Part shown: positions 1 to 5,913 of the stretch, piece by piece
How the letters are laid out: every line of letters begins with the position of its first letter
Numbering within the stretch: position 1 is the stretch's first letter
Assembly (NCBI GenBank): GCA_937915065.1
Contig: CALDMR010000059.1
Span: 1-14,772 of the forward strand
Length of the DNA: 14,772 bases
Reading direction: 5' to 3'
From: an uncultured Clostridia bacterium
GTDB taxonomy: Bacteria; Bacillota; Clostridia; Oscillospirales; Oscillospiraceae
Made by a program: the position numbers and the translations under genes
The notes under the pieces: model-generated
Databases searched by the model: none
What the model was told of the DNA's origin: nothing
Seen by the model: only the letters and a program-made list of their open reading frames with translations

Positions 1-69
1 GACTGGGTTTCGGGGGATTCCGCTTGATAAAATAAGGGACGCTATGCGGCCATTATGGTGGGCGAAAAG

Positions 70-98
70 TTATAAAAACTCGCTTAAATTGCTAAAAT
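70..98 (+). promoter_or_regulatory. possible promoter of the SLH protein gene
   Basis: A TAAAAT hexamer at 93-98 (one mismatch to TATAAT) lies 17 bases after a weak TTATAA at 70-75. The surrounding 60-120 stretch is A+T-rich compared with the coding DNA. The predicted start would leave a leader of roughly 40 bases before the gene at 144. The -35 match is poor, so the assignment rests mainly on the -10 element and its position. Confidence 0.35.
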
Positions 99-127
99 AG
101 ATCACTTTTAAGTGCAAAACAACCAAA

Positions 128-134
128 AAGGAGG
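128..134 (+). promoter_or_regulatory. ribosome binding site of the SLH protein gene
   Basis: AAGGAGG is a full match to the anti-Shine-Dalgarno sequence. It sits 9 bases before the ATG at 144. It fixes the start so that the protein begins with a classic signal peptide, and its strength fits an abundantly made surface protein. Confidence 0.85.
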
Positions 135-143
135 AACTACCCA

Positions 144-2981
144 ATGAAGAATCTGAAAAAGGTTCTGTCCCTGGTGCTGGCACTGTCCATGGCTCTCAGC
201 CTGATGACCGTCGCCTTCGCCGCGGACGCAAACGACTTTGCCGACTACGACAAGGTCGAGTACGACGAAGCAGTGGATGTCATGGTCGCTGCAGGCGTGT
301 TCAATGGTAAGGACGGCAACAAGTTCGCCCCCAACGACACCCTGACCCGTGAAGAAGCTGCCAAGATCGTCACCTACATGCTGGTCGGCCAGGAAAAGGC
401 TGACAAGCTGACCACCACTGTGGCTCCCTACGCCGACGTGGCCGCTGGCCGCTGGAGCGCAGGCGCTATCGCTTACTGCACCAACGAGGGCATCCTGGCT
501 GGTGTTGGCGGCAACAAGTTTGCTCCCACCCGCGAGCTGACCGGTCTGGAGTTTGCCAAGATGGTGCTGTGCGCCCTGGGCTTTGACGCTGCTGAGAACG
601 GCCTGGAAGGCTCCAGCTGGGCCATCAACACTTCCAAGCTGGCTATCAAGGAAGAGCTGGATGAGAATCTGGAAGACATCTCCCTGTCCAAGGTTATGAC
701 CCGTGAGCAGGCTTGCCAGATGGCTCTGAACGCTGTGAAGTACACCACTTCCGAAGATGTGTACGCAGTGGATGACAACGGCAAAAAGGTTACCTTTGAT
801 AATCTGAACGATGCATTGCTGTATGTTGCTATTAAGAATAATCCCAAAGTTCAGTATCTCGGCAAGGATAAGGATTATTCCGAGGCGCTGATTGCTGATG
901 TGTTTGATATCACTGTGGCAAATGGCGTGGACAGCTTTGGCCGTCCTTCCACCACCTATACCCACAAGGATTGGGACGATGATATGGTTTATGCCGACAA
1001 GGCTGACTATACTGTCGTTGTGAATAAGATGAACAAGGGCGCTGCCTACTGGGCAGAGGAAGCTAACAAGAACCTGACCGGCGCCGGCACTGGCGTGAAG
1101 CTGAACAACGGCACTCTGGATGCCTATCAGATCGGCGATGTGATCGAGTTCTATGTGGACAAGAAGGCAATCACCCACACCATTGTTTCCCGTTACATCG
1201 CAGACGTTATCACTGATGTTGACACCGATGTGAAGGCTTCTGATGCAGAGGACGGCGTGTCCGCATACATCACCTTTGAGAATGCCGGCAAGTTCAACGA
1301 TACGGAGATCCCCGGCTATAGCGCAAAGACCTTCACCAAGGATGCTGTTGTGGCCCTGGCCATGGACGGCAACGATATCCTGAACGCTTATGTGACCGAG
1401 TCTGTGAAGGGCGCTATCACTGCACAGAGCGAAAAGGACAATGTTTACACCTACACCATGAACGGCACCAAGTACACCATGGTTGCAGGCGCAAGCAACA
1501 GCGACAACAACGAGATCAAGAATAAAGTGGACTTCGACGAAGGCAACTATAAGCTGTATCTGGACAAGAACGGCTATGTGCTGAAGGCCGAGATCCTGGA
1601 AGGCACTGCTGCCATCGGCGATGTGTTCTACCTGGAAGACGTTCACGGCAGCAATGTTTACTGGACTGAAACCGAGAACAACAAGGGTGATACGGTCAAC
1701 GCATACTATGTTCAGGCTGTGGCTCTGAACGGCACTGTGACCAACATCAAGGTTGCTGAGGCGAAGAATTCCGAAAGCACAAAGAAGCGTGCTATCGAAA
1801 CTTATCTGAACAGCCTGACTGCCGGCTTCTACACCGATGAAGAGCATGCAGTTACTTATGATACCAGCAAGACCAGCGATGTGATGCTGACCAAGTGGAG
1901 CAACGATGATTACTCCGTGAGCGCTGACCTGGCTACCGGCAGCAGCAATGTGGAGATCAAGAACGACACCAAGAGCGTGGGCGGTTATTATCTGAACAGC
2001 AACACCCAGTATGTTGTGGTTGAGAAGTACGCTGGCGATGTGGTTGTTACCGTTAAGACTGGCAGCATTTCCTACAAGGAAGCCGCAAACGATCAGGTTT
2101 ATGTGATCGGCAGCGATTCCAACGGCAGCAAGGTTGCTGACTATGTCGTGATTTCCAGCGCTACCTACACGGCAGCTGTTTCCGGTGATTACATCTATGT
2201 GGCTGACGACGCATTCAACAATGTCTCCGGCGGTAAGCAGTACACTGTTTACAACAAGGACGGCAAGGAAATTACCATCGTTGTTGATAAGGACGACAGC
2301 ACTGTGAAGACCCTGAACGATGGCGAGTTCTACAACTATGCTGAACTGGCCAACGGCAACTATGACATCAAGGACGCCAATGTGTCCGGCAAGGTCATGG
2401 GTGCTAAGTATGTCAGCTACTACGGCGATCTGCTGACTGCCGATAAGGAGAACATTAAGGACTTCGATACTGCTAAGGCTGTGATCGTGGATGTCCACGA
2501 CACCGATGCTGAGTACAGCAAGTCCGTTACTTCCCTGTCCGCCATGCAGAGCGCCAAGAAGGCCGGCTACATCGTGACCTTCGACGCTATCGTGGACAGC
2601 TCTGATAAGGAAGTTGACTTCATCGTTGTGACCAGCGTTGTTTCTAAGTCTTCTGATGCAATCGAGAATCCCTCTGATGGCTACAAATTCAAGGGTACGA
2701 TTACTGTGGATGGCAATGACGTGACTGCAGCTGGCAACAATGCAGACTATGGTGCGAAAAAGGATGACAACACCACCTATGAGTGGGATGAGACCAGCGG
2801 CAATATTGGCAGCAAGTGGTTCCTGGATGGTAAGCAGACCAATACCTCTCTGGTAAAGGCTGTTGATACCGCTTGGGGCGGCCAGGGTACTGGCGCTGGC
2901 CTGACTGCTGGTACCACCAAGACTGCTACGCTGATGGTTGATGGCACTCGGATGACTTACACGGTATCCATTGCAAAATAA
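144..2981 (+). CDS. secreted S-layer homology (SLH) domain protein
   Basis: This 945-residue protein is predicted to be exported and held on the cell wall. Residues 1-26 form a signal peptide: lysines at 2, 5 and 6, a leucine-rich core, and a signal-peptidase I site near AFA-ADA. Two clear SLH repeats follow, at about 31-82 (ending LTREEAAKIVTYML) and 95-148 (GILAGVGGNKFAPTRELTG), and a weaker third at about 158-200 (MTREQACQMALNAVKY). SLH domains bind secondary cell-wall polymers (family knowledge). The remaining ~745 residues are rich in Asp, Asn, Lys, Tyr, Val and Thr, look beta-rich, and show no enzyme motif I recognise; they may form an S-layer, adhesin or other surface module. There is no LPXTG anchor or C-terminal membrane segment. 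The gene is monocistronic, with a strong ribosome binding site and a hairpin terminator directly after it. The SLH call is firm; the role of the large C-terminal part is unknown. Confidence 0.93.
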   Translation: MKNLKKVLSLVLALSMALSLMTVAFAADANDFADYDKVEYDEAVDVMVAAGVFNGKDGNKFAPNDTLTREEAAKIVTYMLVGQEKADKLTTTVAPYADVAAGRWSAGAIAYCTNEGILAGVGGNKFAPTRELTGLEFAKMVLCALGFDAAENGLEGSSWAINTSKLAIKEELDENLEDISLSKVMTREQACQMALNAVKYTTSEDVYAVDDNGKKVTFDNLNDALLYVAIKNNPKVQYLGKDKDYSEALIADVFDITVANGVDSFGRPSTTYTHKDWDDDMVYADKADYTVVVNKMNKGAAYWAEEANKNLTGAGTGVKLNNGTLDAYQIGDVIEFYVDKKAITHTIVSRYIADVITDVDTDVKASDAEDGVSAYITFENAGKFNDTEIPGYSAKTFTKDAVVALAMDGNDILNAYVTESVKGAITAQSEKDNVYTYTMNGTKYTMVAGASNSDNNEIKNKVDFDEGNYKLYLDKNGYVLKAEILEGTAAIGDVFYLEDVHGSNVYWTETENNKGDTVNAYYVQAVALNGTVTNIKVAEAKNSESTKKRAIETYLNSLTAGFYTDEEHAVTYDTSKTSDVMLTKWSNDDYSVSADLATGSSNVEIKNDTKSVGGYYLNSNTQYVVVEKYAGDVVVTVKTGSISYKEAANDQVYVIGSDSNGSKVADYVVISSATYTAAVSGDYIYVADDAFNNVSGGKQYTVYNKDGKEITIVVDKDDSTVKTLNDGEFYNYAELANGNYDIKDANVSGKVMGAKYVSYYGDLLTADKENIKDFDTAKAVIVDVHDTDAEYSKSVTSLSAMQSAKKAGYIVTFDAIVDSSDKEVDFIVVTSVVSKSSDAIENPSDGYKFKGTITVDGNDVTAAGNNADYGAKKDDNTTYEWDETSGNIGSKWFLDGKQTNTSLVKAVDTAWGGQGTGAGLTAGTTKTATLMVDGTRMTYTVSIAK

Positions 2982-3012
2982 TCCTCTGTCAGAGAATTCA
3001 GCATGACATGAT

Positions 3013-3051
3013 AAAACTCCCCCGCACTGATAAAGTGCGGGGGAGTTTTTT
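3013..3051. terminator. bidirectional terminator between convergent genes
   Basis: A perfect 16-bp inverted repeat (3013-3028 and 3034-3049) has a 5-base GATAA loop, a C5G-CAC core and outer A4/T4 arms. T3046-T3051 forms the U-tract for the SLH gene on the plus strand. The A-run at 3013-3016 gives a short U-tract for the minus-strand gene ending at 3057. It lies 32 bases after one stop codon and 6 bases after the other, so it serves both genes. Confidence 0.92.
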
Positions 3052-3056
3052 GCGCT

Positions 3057-3473
3057 TTAATAAAAAGCAACATAGCGAAAGGTCACGCCGTTGGTGGTCA
3101 TTCCGGAGTGGGCGGCAACGGTAAAGCCTGTTTTGGTAAAGCGGCAGCCGGTAAACAAGCCATTGGATGCATAGCGCAAAGTGGCCAGCATGATACCGTC
3201 TGTGCCGATGACTCCCATGATATCTTGGGAACTGCTGGTGGTGCGATTGGTGGGCAGAATCATCATAAAACTGGGACAAAATCCGAGCGCTACGGATATT
3301 TCCCCATCGTTTCCCAGATAGGTGCCTGCAACACAGGCAGGAGCTGCTTTTGCGGTTTCTCCTGCCGCATAGATTGCCTGCTCAATGTTTGCCATGGCCT
3401 TATTGAAGTCCTCCCTCAACACGCGATCCGTTTTCTCCCATTGAGGAAGCTGATAATGTCCTGTTTTCGTCAA
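3057..3473 (-). CDS. small phage tail-fibre-like protein
   Basis: The product is 138 residues with no signal peptide or membrane segment. Its N-terminus reads TKTGHYQLPQWEKTDR followed by VLREDFNKAM, a pattern I associate with short proteins of phage-tail or prophage origin in gut Clostridia (family memory, not searched). The C-terminal half is Gly/Thr-rich and beta-like: VALGFCPSFMMIL, then GFTVAAHSGMTTNG, ending YVAFY, which resembles the tips of tail-fibre proteins. Start choice: both candidate starts are TTG. The one at 3479 is only 2 bases from AAGGAG, whereas the TTG at 3473 is 8 bases away, so 3473 is preferred. There are no other phage genes nearby. It is convergent with the SLH gene and shares its terminator. 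It could be a phage remnant kept by the host or a domesticated surface protein; the function is not established. Confidence 0.72.
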   Translation of the reverse strand: MTKTGHYQLPQWEKTDRVLREDFNKAMANIEQAIYAAGETAKAAPACVAGTYLGNDGEISVALGFCPSFMMILPTNRTTSSSQDIMGVIGTDGIMLATLRYASNGLFTGCRFTKTGFTVAAHSGMTTNGVTFRYVAFY

Positions 3474-3481
3474 ATTCAAAA

Positions 3482-3487
3482 CTCCTT
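3482..3487 (-). promoter_or_regulatory. ribosome binding site deciding a TTG start
   Basis: AAGGAG is read on the minus strand. It is 8 bases before the in-frame TTG at 3471-3473 but only 2 before the TTG at 3477-3479, so the downstream TTG is the likely initiation codon of the tail-fibre-like gene. Confidence 0.65.
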
Positions 3488-3514
3488 ACAAAAAGATTTG
3501 TGGGAGCAAAAGTT

Positions 3515-3540
3515 TTGCCCTACACATAGGTGTAGGGCAA
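3515..3540. repeat. perfect 11-bp inverted repeat (hairpin)
   Basis: TTGCCCTACAC and its exact complement GTGTAGGGCAA enclose a 4-base ATAG loop. On the minus strand it lies in the presumed leader of the tail-fibre-like gene, about 27 bases before its ribosome binding site. It has no good U-tract on that strand (AACTTTTGC follows), so a simple terminator is unlikely. It may be a leader structure or an end of the repeat-rich region. Confidence 0.7.
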
Positions 3541-3547
3541 GGGATTT

Positions 3548-3592
3548 GTTGCACGCAGTTATGCAACCATTTTCTTTTTTGTTTTTTCTGTG
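3548..3592 (+). repeat. short hairpin followed by a T-rich tract
   Basis: GTTGCA at 3548-3553 and TGCAAC at 3562-3567 form a 6-bp stem with an 8-base loop, followed by a T-rich run to about 3588. It could act as a weak plus-strand terminator, but no plus-strand gene precedes it. Confidence 0.3.
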
Positions 3593-3646
3593 GGGGGTGC
3601 GGTTGGGTTTTGGCTTTTGGTGCTGCGTGGGCGGTGACCCCATCCC

Positions 3647-3665
3647 CCAGGGCTTCTCGCCCTGG
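3647..3665. repeat. 7-bp inverted repeat CCAGGGC/GCCCTGG
   Basis: CCAGGGC and GCCCTGG are separated by TTCTC. It is seven bases before a second hairpin at 3672-3701, so the two form a paired stem-loop module like those of REP/BIME-type intergenic repeats. Confidence 0.6.
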
Positions 3666-3671
3666 AACCTC

Positions 3672-3701
3672 GGTCACTTTCTGCTTGTGCAGAAAGTAAC
3701 C
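3672..3701. repeat. 13-bp inverted repeat with CTTTCTG-N6-CAGAAAG core
   Basis: The arms 3672-3684 and 3689-3701 pair at 12 of 13 positions around a TTGT loop. The core CTTTCTG-N6-CAGAAAG at 3677-3696 recurs with the same spacing in the palindrome at 4471-4498. On neither strand does a U-tract follow, so it is not an obvious terminator. Confidence 0.65.
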
Positions 3702-3832
3702 AAAGACACACTTAAGAGAAGGGGGATTGCGATTTATCTCCGCGCTAAGAGCCTCGCTTCGCTCGGTTGCGCTCCGAAACGCGCCTGCGGGCGCAGCCCC
3801 TTTCCCTTGGATTCCTTTCCCCTTGAACCGCC

Positions 3833-3860
3833 AAAGACGGGGCCTGCGGGCCCCTTCTTT
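3833..3860. repeat. 11-bp inverted repeat with one mismatch
   Basis: AAAGA-C-GGGGCC at 3833-3844 pairs with GGCCCC-T-TCTTT at 3849-3860 around a TGCG loop. The outer TCTTT gives only a short T-rich tail. Confidence 0.55.
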
Positions 3861-3907
3861 GATCTTCCCCGGGGATATAGTGAGGAAAAGTTTCCGCATA
3901 AAACAAT

Positions 3908-4205
3908 CGAAAAAGGTCAACTACGCTTCAATCGAATGCGGCCCAGTGGGCCGCAAAGCACAAAACCCGACACAATCTTTCGGCCGTCCAGAAAACCCAT
4001 CAAATCAATTCCGCAATGCCCATCGAAAAAAATCAACTCAGACCCCACCGAATGCAGCTCAGGGGCCACAGAGAGCCGTATTGAAACGCCCGTACTTTCT
4101 GTAATAAGCCCATACCCGCTAAACTCCGCCACCTCCGCCGAAAAAATCATCCCACGCCCCGACCGAATGCGGCCCAAAGGGCCGCAGAGCACCGCACCAA
4201 ACACG
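3908..4205. repeat. imperfect ~115-bp tandem repeat, about 2.5 units
   Basis: Units begin at about 3908, 4024 and 4139 (periods 116 and 115). Each opens with CGAAAAA and an AATCAACT-like stretch, then about 25 bases later carries CGAATGCGGCCCA...GGGCCGCA...AGC (3933-3961, 4049-4076 and 4164-4190). The first and third are close; the middle has several substitutions. The first two unit ends also align (CCCAT...CCGCMA..CC-CG). The period is not a multiple of three, so this is not a protein repeat. Spacers within units are diverged, which indicates an old duplication. Confidence 0.6.
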
Positions 4206-4243
4206 AAAAAACCGATCAGCGCAGAAAGGGCACATGGTACTGC

Positions 4244-4260
4244 CCGCTGAGCGTCAGCGG
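4244..4260. repeat. 7-bp inverted repeat CCGCTGA/TCAGCGG
   Basis: CCGCTGA and TCAGCGG are separated by the 3-base loop GCG. It marks the transition from the A+C-rich tandem repeat to the next stretch and is not followed by a U-tract. Confidence 0.5.
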
Positions 4261-4367
4261 CGCAAGAGGGGAAAGGCGTGCGAAAGATGCTCCAATTTTT
4301 GACACAATTTGTGATGAGATACGGCTCTATTAGAAGTACCCCGCCCATCGCAAAGCCCCTCCATCCC

Positions 4368-4460
4368 CCGTACTATCCGGGGTTCTTAGGGGTAAGGGCG
4401 TTTCGCCGGCCAGGCGCAGCGCAGCGCAGCCGCAGTACGGCGGGCAGCCCGTCCCCTAAG
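4368..4460. repeat. two crossing inverted repeats (pseudoknot-like layout)
   Basis: CCGTACT at 4368-4374 matches AGTACGG at 4434-4440, and CTTAGGGG at 4385-4392 matches CCCCTAAG at 4453-4460. The pairs cross rather than nest. A small GGCG-TTT-CGCC hairpin (4397-4407) lies between the left arms and the right arms. The arms are short, so chance is a real alternative. Confidence 0.35.
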
Positions 4461-4470
4461 CGATTCTTTC

Positions 4471-4498
4471 GCCCCTTTCTGATCGATCAGAAAGGGGC
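4471..4498. repeat. 28-bp perfect palindrome
   Basis: GCCCCTTTCTGATC is followed directly by its exact reverse complement, so the palindrome has no spacer and an ATCGAT centre. It shares the CTTTCTG-N6-CAGAAAG core with the hairpin at 3672-3701. No U-tract follows on either strand. It is the strongest two-fold symmetric element in the window. Confidence 0.8.
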
Positions 4499-4505
4499 CG
4501 CCCGT

Positions 4506-4524
4506 CCGGGGCGCGCAGCCCCGG
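4506..4524. repeat. 7-bp inverted repeat CCGGGGC/GCCCCGG
   Basis: A G+C-only stem with a GCGCA loop, 7 bases after the 28-bp palindrome. Palindrome plus adjacent G+C stem mirrors the pairing of hairpins at 3647-3701. Confidence 0.55.
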
Positions 4525-4533
4525 CTGAAAGGG

Positions 4534-4552
4534 TATTGCCTACTTGGCAATA
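4534..4552. repeat. 7-bp inverted repeat TATTGCC/GGCAATA
   Basis: The stem has a 5-base TACTT loop and is followed by AAACC rather than a T-run. It is the last hairpin of the repeat-rich block before the minus-strand operon terminator. Confidence 0.5.
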
Positions 4553-4638
4553 AAACCAAAAACAAAGTGCGCTCACCAGCAAAGAAAAAAGAGGGGGCAT
4601 CGGGGGCAGCCCCTGAAAAATCCCCATCCCAAGAACAT

Positions 4639-4688
4639 AAAAAAGCCGCCCTCCGGTATTCCTGGAACAGGAACCACCGGAGGGCGAT
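4639..4688 (-). terminator. terminator of the yifB-alkD gene cluster
   Basis: An 11-bp stem (4647-4657 with 4676-4686, CGCCCTCCGGT arm) carries a second inner stem TTCCTG/CAGGAA (4659-4664 and 4668-4673). On the minus strand it is followed after CGG by six U residues (A4639-A4644). It begins 5 bases after the stop codon at 4693-4695. A T-run at 4688-4693 would also let it work on the plus strand, which may insulate the cluster. Confidence 0.9.
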
Positions 4689-4692
4689 TTTT

Positions 4693-5394
4693 TCACAGCT
4701 TCAAAGTATTCAGATAGGCTTTATCCTCCGGAGAGACGCGGAGACTTTCGCGGCACTTTTGAATGGCTTTATTGTGCACCGCGGCGGGGAATACGCGCTG
4801 CTCCAGCAGGGGCAGGGTGGCGGCGCGCTGCTTGACAAAGAAGACGCTGAGCCCCCAGGCCAGGGCCATGGTGACATAATACCCGGTGTGCTCTACGGTG
4901 CGGTAGGCTTCCAGAGAGGGGCCAATCCAGTCGTCGTCCCAGAAATAATCCATCAGCTGCACCGCGGCGAAGCGCACTTCGAATTCGTGGGGACTGTGGA
5001 GATCGGGGACGAAAAAGTCCCACAGAAGGGGCAAATCCTGGCGTTTCCATTTGCAGGCGGCAGCGGTCATATCGCACAAAGCCCAGTTGTTGAGTTTGGG
5101 GATGAAGGCGCGCAGCAGCGGCAGCTTCTTCGGCAGGGGACACCGTGCTCCGGCGATCACCAGACCCTGGAGCAGCAATTCCTCGTGGGAATCGTCCCGG
5201 GCGATGGCGAGAAAACCGGGCCAGTCGCCTTGCAGCAGCTCCTTTGCCAAGACGCGGAGCACGGGGGCACGGACGCCGTAGGTATTTTCCGTGCCGGGCA
5301 TCAGGCTTTCGTTGAATTTCCGGTAACCCTCATCGCTGTGGGTGCGGAGACGGGCCAGCAGGGCGGCGTATTCCGCCGGGGTATAGGCCGTCAT
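4693..5394 (-). CDS. AlkD-like DNA alkylation repair glycosylase
   Basis: A 233-residue all-helical protein of the DNA alkylation repair (AlkD, HEAT-like repeat) family. AlkD removes positively charged alkylated purines such as 7-methylguanine and 3-methyladenine without flipping the base (family knowledge). W104, D108, R141 and W180 match the spacing of the Bacillus cereus AlkD catalytic and binding residues W109, D113, R148 and W187, so the active site looks intact. Recognisable stretches are LNNWALCDMTAA, FEVRFAAVQLMDYF and HTGYYVTMALAWGLS. The ATG at 5394 overlaps the upstream stop codon by ATGA (5391-5394), a sign of translational coupling, and GGAGG lies about 7 bases before it inside the upstream gene. 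The frame remains open upstream, but that part is antisense-free overlap with the CinA gene and is not used. It is the last gene of the minus-strand cluster. A role in alkylation repair is well supported by family; exact substrate is not known. Confidence 0.9.
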   Translation of the reverse strand: MTAYTPAEYAALLARLRTHSDEGYRKFNESLMPGTENTYGVRAPVLRVLAKELLQGDWPGFLAIARDDSHEELLLQGLVIAGARCPLPKKLPLLRAFIPKLNNWALCDMTAAACKWKRQDLPLLWDFFVPDLHSPHEFEVRFAAVQLMDYFWDDDWIGPSLEAYRTVEHTGYYVTMALAWGLSVFFVKQRAATLPLLEQRVFPAAVHNKAIQKCRESLRVSPEDKAYLNTLKL

Positions 5395-5894
5395 AGGGCG
5401 CCTCCGGCCATTTCTTCGCCGGAAAGATAGCGAAGCACCAGGGAGAGGGCAAAGTCTGTGGCGGCGGAGCGGATCTGGGCGCGGCTGCCCTGGAACTGGC
5501 AGCGGTAGCACCAGGTTTGCCCTTCCGCCGCCAGGGCAAGATACACCAACCCCACATCGTTGCCCCGGTCATCCTTCTCCGGCCCGGCCACGCCGGTGGC
5601 GGATATGGCCAGATCCGTGTGCAGCAGCAGCCGTGCTCCGGCGGCCATCTGCCGGGCCACGGGTTCGGACACGGCGCCGTATTGGGCCAGGTCGGCGGGG
5701 CTGACGCCCAACACCACCTGCTTGACGGCGTTTACATAGGACACCACGCCGCCATGGAACACGGCGGAGGCGCCGGATACGTCGGTCACTTTTTTGGCGA
5801 TCAGTCCACCGGTACAGGATTCGGCGGAGCAGAGGGTTTTTCCTGCGGCCCGCAGAGCGGCCACAGCCTGCTTGGAGACGCTTTGCTTTGCCAT
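5391..5894 (-). CDS. pncC: CinA C-terminal domain protein, nicotinamide-nucleotide amidohydrolase
   Basis: This 167-residue protein is a stand-alone CinA C-terminal domain. The family hydrolyses nicotinamide mononucleotide to nicotinic acid mononucleotide and ammonia, recycling NMN (for example NMN released by NAD-dependent DNA ligase) into NAD synthesis. Signature motifs are SAESCTGG at 23-30 with S26 the likely nucleophile, FHGGVVSYVNAVK at 46-58 with Y53 and K58 in the expected positions, TGVAGP at 100-105, and GLVYLAL at 115-121. The N-terminal MoCF/COG1058 domain of full-length CinA is absent; stand-alone forms such as E. coli PncC are normal, so this is not a truncation. AAGGAG lies 6 bases before the ATG. 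It begins 19 bases after thiI and overlaps alkD by 4 bases, so all three are probably co-transcribed. Confidence 0.93.
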   Translation of the reverse strand: MAKQSVSKQAVAALRAAGKTLCSAESCTGGLIAKKVTDVSGASAVFHGGVVSYVNAVKQVVLGVSPADLAQYGAVSEPVARQMAAGARLLLHTDLAISATGVAGPEKDDRGNDVGLVYLALAAEGQTWCYRCQFQGSRAQIRSAATDFALSLVLRYLSGEEMAGGAL

Positions 5895-5913
5895 AGAACG
5901 CTCCTTCCGTGGT

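Larger units (their letters stand above)
3474..4692. other. gene-free, hairpin-rich intergenic region
   Basis: This 1.2-kb stretch has no reading frame that I would call a gene. The open frames across it lack ribosome binding sites, run through palindromes, and consist of low-complexity Pro/Arg/Ser-rich peptides. It contains at least nine inverted repeats, a ~115-bp imperfect tandem repeat, and clear composition shifts: G+C-rich palindrome clusters at 3640-3860 and 4360-4530, and an A+C-rich, G-poor stretch at about 3890-4240. Individual elements are listed separately. The best inference is one or more dispersed intergenic repeat elements; its copy number elsewhere in the genome is unknown to me. 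Confidence 0.65.

Noticed and set aside
108..2498. Long minus-strand open frame (796 codons) antisense to the SLH gene
   Set aside because: Its Val/Ile/His/Leu/Gly-rich composition is what GNC/NNC codon bias of the sense gene produces in the antisense frame. It has no domain, and the sense strand carries a clear signal peptide and SLH motifs.
3486..3920. Minus-strand open frame of 144 codons in the repeat region
   Set aside because: It consists of translated palindromes (for example the FLHKQKVTEVPGREALGDG stretch over 3640-3705). Peptides like this are a usual by-product of dispersed intergenic repeats, and no start signal is seen.
3908..4205. CRISPR array
   Set aside because: There are only 2-3 imperfect units with a ~115-bp period, unit ends that also align, and no cas genes. 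CRISPR repeats are shorter, nearly identical and evenly spaced by 30-40 bp spacers.
3108..4250. Plus-strand open frame of 380 codons through the intergenic region
   Set aside because: It starts antisense to the tail-fibre-like gene, passes through several hairpins and the tandem repeat, and changes composition along its length. No ribosome binding site or domain.
3917..4348. Minus-strand open frame with a repeated CGPLGRIR peptide
   Set aside because: The peptide repeat comes from units 1 and 3 of the DNA tandem repeat, whose total spacing (231) happens to keep frame. The middle unit is out of frame, so this is not a protein repeat.
4471..4498. Terminator
   Set aside because: Perfect stem, but no U-tract on either strand and no gene ending nearby. 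The true terminator of the minus-strand cluster is at 4639-4688.
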